NCBI GenBank assembly: GCA_035566895.1
Contig: DATMQA010000206.1
Coordinates: 1 to 12,031, forward strand
From: DATMQA01 sp035566895
GTDB taxonomy: Bacteria > Verrucomicrobiota > Verrucomicrobiia > Limisphaerales > UBA8199
Reading direction: 5' to 3'
DNA: 12,031 bases
Shown here: positions 7,801 through 12,031 of the stretch, piece by piece
Layout of the letters: the number at the start of each line of letters is the position of its first letter
Numbering within the stretch: position 1 is the first letter of the stretch
The notes under the pieces: model-generated
Told to the model about the DNA's origin: nothing
Seen by the model: only the letters and a program-made list of their open reading frames with translations
Databases searched by the model: none
Program-made: the position numbers and the translations under genes

Positions 7801-8755
7801 GGTCCAGTGGTGCGATATCCCGGTGACAAGGTTGTGGCGCTGCGGCAATCGCGGCAACGTCGCCTCGGTGTTGCTCGAAAAGCCGGCCAGCGGCGATTTC
7901 CTGCCGCTGCTGGACGGGGGTTTCAGCCTCCAGTACAGCCCGTTACTCGAATACCGCGAAGGTATGGGCCTGGTGCTCTTCTGCCAGGTCGATGTGACCG
8001 GCCGCACTCAGTCCGAGCCCGCCGCCGAGTTGCTGGTGCGCAATCTTTTGCGATACGTTTCGGGCTGGGCACCTTCGCCGCGACGACGGCTTGTCTATGC
8101 CGGTGAGCCCGCCGGCAAGCGCCAACTCGAATCCCTGGGCTTATCAGTGGGCGTGTATGACGGCGGAAACCTATCGCCCAGCCAGGTGCTTGTTGCAGGT
8201 TCCGGCGGTGCAGAGGCGCTCTCTCCGTCCGCGCCCGCCATCGGCGCCTGGCTCAAAGCGGGTGGCAATTTGCTGGCGCTTGGCTTGGACCAACAGGAAG
8301 CCAACTCATTCCTCCCATTCAGAATCACTACGAAAAAGGCAGAACACATCGCCGCTTTCTTCGAGCCGTTCGGCGTGAACTCGTTGCTGGCAGGAATCGG
8401 TCCGGCGGACGTGCACAACCGCGACCCGCGAGACTTGCCGCTCATTTCCGGGGGCGCCCGGGTAATCGGCGATGGCGTGCTCGCGACCGCGGAGAGCGCC
8501 AATGTCGTTTTCTGCCAACTCGAGCCCTGGCAATTCGATGGCACCAAACAATTGAATCTCAAGCGGACCCAGCGGCGGGCTTCCTTCCTGGTCGCGCGCC
8601 TGCTGGCCAACATGGGTGTCGCCGCGGCCACTCCGCTGCTCGACCGCTTCCACCGCCCGCCGGACGCGACCGGGCCGGAGAAGCGATTGCTGACCGGCCT
8701 CTACGTTGACCAACCGGAGGAATGGGACGATCCGTACCGGTTCTTCCGCTGGTAG
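4805..8755 (+). CDS. Large exported GH2-like glycoside hydrolase with C-terminal GATase-like domains
   Basis: A 1316-residue protein resembling GH2 beta-galactosidase/glucuronidase-type enzymes. Residues 1-42 look like a signal peptide (basic N-terminus, then LAAGLLLAASV). A jelly-roll-like sugar-binding region (about 50-190, with FKVPGSWPG) and an Ig-like sandwich precede the TIM barrel (about 346-700), which opens with GFREFWSEGRDFFLNG. The probable nucleophile is Glu572 in VFMCEYGAP. The usual acid/base Asn-Glu pair after HPSVVM-Y-S is replaced by SHNATGYNED, so Glu486 is a candidate acid/base. A beta-sandwich (about 760-860) and two alpha/beta GATase-like domains (about 868-1000 and 1094-1190) follow. 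The start is ATG 4805 or 4808; the strong ribosome-binding site is 15 nt away. The sugar substrate is unknown. An extracytoplasmic polysaccharide-degrading role is likely. Confidence 0.8.
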   Translation: MMERSEVLPVKLSRWPQHHFRVRLAAGLLLAASVNFGTCSGQDAADLPPGVAAVWDLSKAARDTTATRERVCINGLWKWQPTEARSQEVPAGNWGYFKVPGSWPGITDYMQKDCQTVYARPTWKDRRLGDLTAAWYQREITIPSAWAGRRIAVAFEYVNSYAAVYVDSKQAGEIRFPGGEVEITSVCRPGGTHVLSLMVVAMPLKGVMLSYTDSASAREVKGSVARRGLCGDAYLASTPRGPRLGDVRADTSVRKKECTFDAAVEGLAPDAHYTLRARVLEKGRTIKEFASPPFQASELKDGRTAFQGKWLPNRLWDIDTPQNTYGLEVSLLDAAGKVLDTDWPTRLGFREFWSEGRDFFLNGIRIFLSAVPLDNAEVSAALGTYEAARESLERLKSFGINFVYTHNYGCEPGSHLGFEEVLQAADDVGMLVSFSQPHFSHYDWQAPDADQNNGYARHAQYYARAARNHPSVVMYSMSHNATGYNEDMNPDLIDGIHDARDTWALKNSALALRAEGIVKRLDPSRIVYHHASGNLGSMHAINFYPNFVPVQELSDWFEHWATQGVKPVFMCEYGAPFTWDWTMYRGWYKGQREFGSAAVLWEFCLAEWNAQFFGDRAFQISEPEKANLRWEAKQFRAGKVWHRWDYPNEVGSSRFEERYPVFALYLTDNWRAFRTWGVSAVSPWEHGHFWKLRDGVDRSRRDLKVDWEHLQRPGFSPDYIEQRYERMDLAFDRADWIPTAAAQALLRNNRPLLAYIGGKPARFTSKDHIFLPGETVEKQVIVINNSRQTVSADCRWSFGLPQVLSGSRTLKLPPGQQDRIPLRFELPAKSAPGSYELSAAVKFSNGETQQDSLSIDVTTPPAATRLGAKIALFDPKGETGALLNRLGIRSQPVEADADLSGYDVLLVGKSALTVNGPAPALERVRDGLKVLVFEQTSEVLEKRLGFRVEEYGLRQLFPRVPDHPALAGLGAGNLRDWRGEATLLPPRLKYEMRPRYGVTVQWCDIPVTRLWRCGNRGNVASVLLEKPASGDFLPLLDGGFSLQYSPLLEYREGMGLVLFCQVDVTGRTQSEPAAELLVRNLLRYVSGWAPSPRRRLVYAGEPAGKRQLESLGLSVGVYDGGNLSPSQVLVAGSGGAEALSPSAPAIGAWLKAGGNLLALGLDQQEANSFLPFRITTKKAEHIAAFFEPFGVNSLLAGIGPADVHNRDPRDLPLISGGARVIGDGVLATAESANVVFCQLEPWQFDGTKQLNLKRTQRRASFLVARLLANMGVAAATPLLDRFHRPPDATGPEKRLLTGLYVDQPEEWDDPYRFFRW

Positions 8756-8816
8756 GGCAAAGTTTGCGCAAATCAAATTTCAGGTGCGTTGGCAAAACTG
8801 GTGTCCCTCATTTAGC
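8756..8816. other. Short convergent intergenic region
   Basis: A 61-nt gap separates the hydrolase stop (+) from the Lgt-like stop (-). It contains a perfect 10-nt palindrome TTTGCGCAAA (8763-8772) and, at its right end, two near-identical 9-nt units TCATTTAGC and TCATTTAAC. No GC-rich stem with a T-run is present, so I do not call a terminator. Confidence 0.4.
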
Positions 8817-9608
8817 TCATTTAACTCTTTCGTTGGGGCTATGCCGCGCTGGGTTCATTCGTGGTTGAGGCAAGGGGCGTTCGTCGTGTTCATTCGCTGA
8901 GGGGCCTTCATCCGGAGCAAGCCGGCGAAATTGCTGCCGCCGCCGAACGAACATGACGAGCCCGAGCGCCAGGACAGCCAGAGCGCCGAGGTGGTAACCG
9001 GTCAGGCTCCCGACCAGGCGCGGTTCGTCGCGCAGAAACTCGTGCAGGAATCGAAACGCTCCGTACGCGATGAGGTATAAATGGAAGTGCTGGCCGGAGA
9101 GCATTCCCGCTCTCCGAATGGAATAGAGCCCGCCAACCGCAAGCAGATTGAAAAGGATCTCGACGGGCACCGCCGGCCACCGGGGATGTCCGTACGCATC
9201 GCTCACGGCAAACCAGGCAGCCCGGCATTCGATGCCCTGGCAGCACCCGTGAAGCAGGCAGCCGATGCGCCCCAGGATAATCCCCACCGGCACGATCAGC
9301 GCAAACCAATCTCCCGTTACACCCGAGTAGCCGGTCACACGCTTGGCGAGTTCGACCGCCCCGTAGCCGCCGAGCAAACCGCCGAGGATACTCTTGCCGG
9401 TGGCCAGTTGGAGCCAAACGTCCGGCTCTCTCAAGTGCAGGTAGCCCTCGGACAGAAAATAAACCGCTTTGGCGCCAAGAAATGCGCCCGCCAGCGCCGC
9501 CACGTAAAGCGTCAGCAAACGCCCATCCCGCCGGGCCAGGCGCGACCACATCGCGAGGCTCACGGTGATGCCGCCAAGCATCAACCAGCTATAAGGCGCC
9601 AGGCTCAC
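8817..9608 (-). CDS. Lgt-family (prolipoprotein diacylglyceryl transferase-like) membrane protein
   Basis: A 263-residue multi-pass protein of the Lgt family. Canonical Lgt moves a diacylglyceryl group from phosphatidylglycerol to the lipobox cysteine of pre-lipoproteins in the inner membrane. Seen here: GKSILGGLLGGYGAVELAKR (71-90), LGRIGCLLHGCCQG (112-125), HPRWPAVPVEILFN (141-154) and YGAFRFLHEFLRDEP (182-196). Tyr182, Arg186, Glu190 and Arg114 correspond to conserved Lgt residues. The position of the essential His of E. coli Lgt (His103) is Leu75, and that of Asn146 is Cys117, so this looks like a paralogue, not the housekeeping enzyme. The start is a GTG whose GTGA overlaps the TGA of the radical SAM gene, showing translational coupling. 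Upstream in-frame codons would extend about 90 nt into that gene and are rejected. The hydrophilic tail (about 222-263) is unusual. Confidence 0.82.
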   Translation of the reverse strand: MSLAPYSWLMLGGITVSLAMWSRLARRDGRLLTLYVAALAGAFLGAKAVYFLSEGYLHLREPDVWLQLATGKSILGGLLGGYGAVELAKRVTGYSGVTGDWFALIVPVGIILGRIGCLLHGCCQGIECRAAWFAVSDAYGHPRWPAVPVEILFNLLAVGGLYSIRRAGMLSGQHFHLYLIAYGAFRFLHEFLRDEPRLVGSLTGYHLGALAVLALGLVMFVRRRQQFRRLAPDEGPSANEHDERPLPQPRMNPARHSPNERVK

Positions 9609-11017
9609 GGGGCGGCTTTGACGTCGGCGAAGCCGGAGTAGTAACGGCAAAAGGAATCGAGTTTTCCGTCCGGCCGAATGACATGCGTGCAACACCGGTC
9701 GATCCGGTCCTCATCCCAGGTCCAGGCATCCATGAAAGGTTTGATGAACAGCCGGAAGGTGTTCGACTCGTTCATCTCAAAGCGCCGCAACAGTTCTCCC
9801 AAAGGTTCGGATTCGCAGCCGCAGCGCAGGAGGTCCTCGAGGTTGTAACGGACCTTATCGCGGAGAAAATCCTGGACTTGTGAAAAATCAACAAAGTCGC
9901 TGACCGAGCAGGTGCGGCCGTTGACTTTGAGCAGGTAACCAATCGTGGCGCAGTTGGGGTCCCCGCACGGCAAGGGAGTGAAATCTTCGAAGCGGAGGCG
10001 CCCGTTGGATTGCTCCACCGCTGCGAGGATGATGTCTGCGGTGTTCAGACGAGGTTCGGTGGCCACGGGCGCGCGACGGCCGGATTGGAACAGCGGCTGG
10101 AAAGAGACACCGCGAATGTGGGAGAATTGCAGGCCAAACTCGATGGCGCGCCATACAGCCGAGAGGTTGTCGGCGGTGACTGTCATGGCCAGCGTGATGG
10201 GCAAGTTCATCTGGCCGCACCGTTCGATGGCCTGGTGGCGTATCGAACGCAAGTCGGCACCGCGCAACCGCCGCTGCCCGTCAACCTGGATGCCGTCGAA
10301 TTGCAGATATAGTTGGATATGCCCGCGGCGAGCGGCCTGCGCCAATTCCCGAGCTAACCCTTCGTCCGTCGCAATGCGCACCCCGTTGGTGTTCAGCAGC
10401 AGATAATCAATTTGAGAGTTGGCTTGCACCCAATCTACCCATTCGAAGAACTGCGGGTGCAACGTCGGTTCGCCGCCGGAGAATTGCAGGATCTCGATGC
10501 GGCCCTTGCGGTCGATAACTCCCTGAATCCTCCGTTTCAAATCGTCCAACGGAACCGCATCCACGCTGCCGTTCCCGCCGAAGGGGGAATCCGCATAGCA
10601 GGTGGGACACGAAAGATTACAGGAATTGACGATTTCAATCAGTGCCAGGCAGGTGGAGAGCTTTTCAAACGGACCGCCGCCGCGGCCATTTGCGTTGCGT
10701 CCAAGCGTCCCGACGAGGGAGCCACTGGCCGCGCAGCAAGCATTACCGTTTTGTCGCACGCTCTTCACCATGGACTGGGGTGCGTAGCTGGGCGAATCGG
10801 TTCCGTTACATCCGCACGCGTTTTCCGGTTTGCCTTTGGCCAGCCAGTAAAAGCGGGCGTCCGAGGCGATGCAGACGGAGGTTTCCCCGTGCGCGGTGCA
10901 AGTGCGCCGGAGATAGACCTTGGCCGGCGCCGTGCCCGACACCCAGACTTCAGCGGGGCAAGCCGCCAGGCAGCTCGGGCATCGGCTCGCAGTGCGTTTG
11001 AGCAAGGTCTCGTTCAT
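9605..11017 (-). CDS. Radical SAM protein of the tetraether lipid synthase (Tes/MJ0619) type
   Basis: A 470-residue, Cys-rich radical SAM enzyme. The N-terminus has CPSC (C13, C16) and RRTCTAHGE (C40), like the rubredoxin-type site of Tes proteins. The radical SAM triad is C133-x3-C137-x2-C140 in NSCNLSCPTCYADSP, preceded by TCLALIE (122-128). Then come FSGGEPTLHPQF (179-190), LLNTNGVRIA (207-216), LYLQFDG (236-242), RGADLRSIR (252-260) and VSFQPLFQSGRR (304-315). The C-terminus carries C351-x4-C356, C370, CGC at 399-401, FMDAWTWDEDRIDRCCTH (428-445) and the final PDGKLDSFCRYY, all as in Tes, where they bind extra FeS clusters. Archaeal Tes joins lipid tails carbon to carbon. The ATG at 11017 is chosen over a TTG at 11050 because MNETLLK fits the family. 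The bacterial substrate is unknown; family confidence is high. Confidence 0.85.
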   Translation of the reverse strand: MNETLLKRTASRCPSCLAACPAEVWVSGTAPAKVYLRRTCTAHGETSVCIASDARFYWLAKGKPENACGCNGTDSPSYAPQSMVKSVRQNGNACCAASGSLVGTLGRNANGRGGGPFEKLSTCLALIEIVNSCNLSCPTCYADSPFGGNGSVDAVPLDDLKRRIQGVIDRKGRIEILQFSGGEPTLHPQFFEWVDWVQANSQIDYLLLNTNGVRIATDEGLARELAQAARRGHIQLYLQFDGIQVDGQRRLRGADLRSIRHQAIERCGQMNLPITLAMTVTADNLSAVWRAIEFGLQFSHIRGVSFQPLFQSGRRAPVATEPRLNTADIILAAVEQSNGRLRFEDFTPLPCGDPNCATIGYLLKVNGRTCSVSDFVDFSQVQDFLRDKVRYNLEDLLRCGCESEPLGELLRRFEMNESNTFRLFIKPFMDAWTWDEDRIDRCCTHVIRPDGKLDSFCRYYSGFADVKAAP

Positions 11018-11107
11018 TGCAGCAGCCGACGTAAGGAGGCTATTTTTCAAAAGGTCTCGTCATGGAGCAGAGCTTTCGCACGTCGGCGCCTGCGATTAAA
11101 CCAGGTT

Positions 11108-11518
11108 CTAAGTGGCGGTGGGCTGGGTTGGCTGGCCCGCAATGCCTCGCGGGTACAGGACCAGATAGGCACCAGTAATCAAGGCGGCGGCGATGATGCC
11201 GAAGGCGGCCTGTTGCCAGGTAACGACCCCGCGGGCCAGGTAAACCAATCCCAGCAGGCATTCAAGGGCGCCGCGCGCGATGCCAACCTGCACCCAAACC
11301 AGATGCCGCAGCGGTTGGGTGGCCGCGACGACGTAACCGATTCCCATCGTCGCAAAAACACAGCCCCACAACCCAATCAGGTAGCTGACCGCCGGGGGCA
11401 AATCAGTGAAATGAAAGGCGATTTCGACCTGGCGCGGCGCGAAGATCAACACCGCACCCATGAGGAACAAAAAGGCGGCATCCATCATCATCAGGAAGCG
11501 CAAGAGGGAGAATTTCAT
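11108..11518 (-). CDS. Four-TM small membrane protein in the Tes/Lgt-like operon
   Basis: Not a family I can name with certainty. The protein has 136 residues with four hydrophobic segments at about 5-27, 44-66, 74-94 and 104-123, short loops, and a polar TQPTAT tail. The first helix is Met-rich. Conserved-looking turns are FAPRQVEIAF and WGCVFATMGIGYVV; a lone Cys sits at 53 and another at 87. The ATG at 11518 is supported by AAAGGA upstream with a 9-nt gap; an upstream TTG (11536) is less likely. It follows the zinc-ribbon gene by 14 nt and precedes the radical SAM gene by 90 nt, on the same strand. It could be a membrane partner of the lipid enzymes; that is inference from position. Confidence 0.75.
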   Translation of the reverse strand: MKFSLLRFLMMMDAAFLFLMGAVLIFAPRQVEIAFHFTDLPPAVSYLIGLWGCVFATMGIGYVVAATQPLRHLVWVQVGIARGALECLLGLVYLARGVVTWQQAAFGIIAAALITGAYLVLYPRGIAGQPTQPTAT

Positions 11519-11532
11519 GAGGGTAAATCCTT

Positions 11533-11790
11533 TCAATGACCAAGCATGAGCGCACAGCCGGCGAAGAGCACTCCCACACCCACGACAGCGATGCCCACCA
11601 TAATGGCGAAGACAATCAGCAGCACCCTAAACACGCTCATCACCTGGGAGCCGGCTGACGGGCTGATGATGGGTGGTGGGTCGGTTAGCTTAAATTGAAA
11701 GCCGCATACCGGGCACGTGCGAGAGTTGCCAACCGTCACAAACGCCACGTCGTTCTTGCACTGCGGGCAAAAGGCCATTCGTTCGTTCAT
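11533..11790 (-). CDS. Zinc-ribbon protein with one C-terminal membrane helix
   Basis: An 85-residue protein from the ATG at 11790; Met5 is an alternative start. The N-terminal part has two CxxC pairs, C8-P-Q-C11 and C26-P-V-C29, which together form a zinc ribbon (rubredoxin-like metal site). After a Pro-rich linker (DPPPIISPSAG, about 36-46) comes one hydrophobic segment at about 52-82, so the ribbon is probably held at the cytosolic face of the membrane. It is the first gene of the four-gene minus-strand cluster and lies 14 nt upstream of the four-TM protein. No clear ribosome-binding site precedes the start. Upstream in-frame codons to 11904 would add a non-conserved-looking tail and are not used. 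Function unknown; a scaffold or metal-binding adaptor is plausible. Confidence 0.72.
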   Translation of the reverse strand: MNERMAFCPQCKNDVAFVTVGNSRTCPVCGFQFKLTDPPPIISPSAGSQVMSVFRVLLIVFAIMVGIAVVGVGVLFAGCALMLGH

Positions 11791-12031
11791 AGTGGTTAGT
11801 TGGGACGGAGAATATGTGGCAGAACCCAGGCCGATTGTCACCACCCGAATTTGGCGCTCTCCGCAAATCGGCTGCTCGGGCACAATGTGGACTCCAAACA
11901 CCAAACTCCAAGCTCCGGGAAAGCATCAAATTCCAAATCCCAAATCGTGACTCAATTGGGACGCTTCGGGTTGGTTGCTGGCGGTATCGAGGTGCGCGCC
12001 AAGGGGTGGCCCAGGCATGGTTAGGGCCCTG
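11791..12031. other. Gene-free right edge, upstream of the Tes/Lgt-like operon
   Basis: About 240 nt with no supported coding sequence on either strand. It should hold the promoter of the minus-strand operon if that starts here, but I found no convincing -35/-10 pair. It contains the degenerate heptad repeat described separately. Confidence 0.5.
11891..11945. repeat. Degenerate heptad repeat (TTTGG-type on minus strand)
   Basis: Read on the minus strand, this stretch is a run of units of about 7 nt built around ATTTGGG, ATTTGGA, GTTTGGT and GTTTGGA, interrupted by a short GC-rich spacer near 11918-11930. On the plus strand it reads as repeated CCAAA. Such low-complexity repeats are probably non-coding. 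No origin, attachment site or binding function can be shown. Confidence 0.5.

Noticed and set aside
8763..8772. Perfect palindrome TTTGCGCAAA as a terminator or operator
   Set aside because: It is only 10 nt, has no T-run or GC-rich stem, and similar TTGCGCAA words occur by chance elsewhere (for example at 2274-2281).
8095..8776. Minus-strand open frames under the 3' end of the hydrolase gene
   Set aside because: They overlap a continuous, domain-consistent plus-strand gene and lack start signals or family motifs.
9081..9641. 186-codon open frame on the plus strand
   Set aside because: It is the antisense of the Lgt-like gene; high GC makes long spurious frames common here.
9608..9695. Upstream extension of the Lgt-like protein
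   Set aside because: It lies wholly inside the radical SAM gene, adds a basic non-membrane tail, and the GTGA overlap gives a better start.
10412..11539. 375-codon open frame on the plus strand
   Set aside because: It spans the antisense of the radical SAM gene and its neighbour, and its low-complexity product matches nothing.

Overview
The window looks like chromosomal DNA of a GC-rich, Gram-negative-type bacterium, most plausibly from the PVC group (Verrucomicrobia/Limisphaerales-like). This rests on family resemblance: a stand-alone OvoA-type methyltransferase, a very large secreted GH2-like hydrolase with an SHNATG-type active-site segment, an Lgt-like/radical SAM pair, and heptad-type intergenic repeats. 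No rRNA, tRNA, CRISPR array, transposase or phage gene was seen. The taxonomic call is inference.

Layout. (1) At 1-306 (+) lies the 3' end of a small unknown protein with an internal duplication. (2) At 327-4669 (-) five genes lie head to tail and form a probable operon, read right to left: a family 3 amino-acid-binding lipoprotein, a HisM/GlnP-type permease, a GlnQ-type ATPase, an M29-like aminopeptidase, and a methyltransferase matching the C-terminal half of the ovothiol enzyme OvoA. The transporter genes are nearly fused (3-nt gap, then 11-nt overlap). The last two genes are looser (124-nt and 54-nt gaps). (3) At 4805-8755 (+), divergent from this operon, is a 1316-residue exported GH2-like glycoside hydrolase with two C-terminal Rossmann/GATase-like domains. 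(4) At 8817-11790 (-) is a second probable operon, read right to left: a zinc-ribbon single-TM protein, a four-TM protein, a radical SAM protein of the tetraether-lipid-synthase (Tes) type, and an Lgt-family membrane transferase whose GTG start overlaps the Tes-like stop codon. (5) The right edge, 11791-12031, holds no gene but contains a degenerate heptad repeat.

How the genes may work together. The first operon would import an amino acid or small peptide, with an intracellular peptidase and a methyltransferase for a thiol-histidine type substrate alongside. The most interesting unit is the second operon. A Tes-like radical SAM enzyme (the archaeal family joins lipid chains to make membrane-spanning tetraethers) is translationally coupled to an Lgt paralogue that lacks two canonical catalytic residues, with two further membrane proteins upstream. 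This may be an undescribed bacterial lipid-modification system. The chemistry is inferred, not shown by the sequence.
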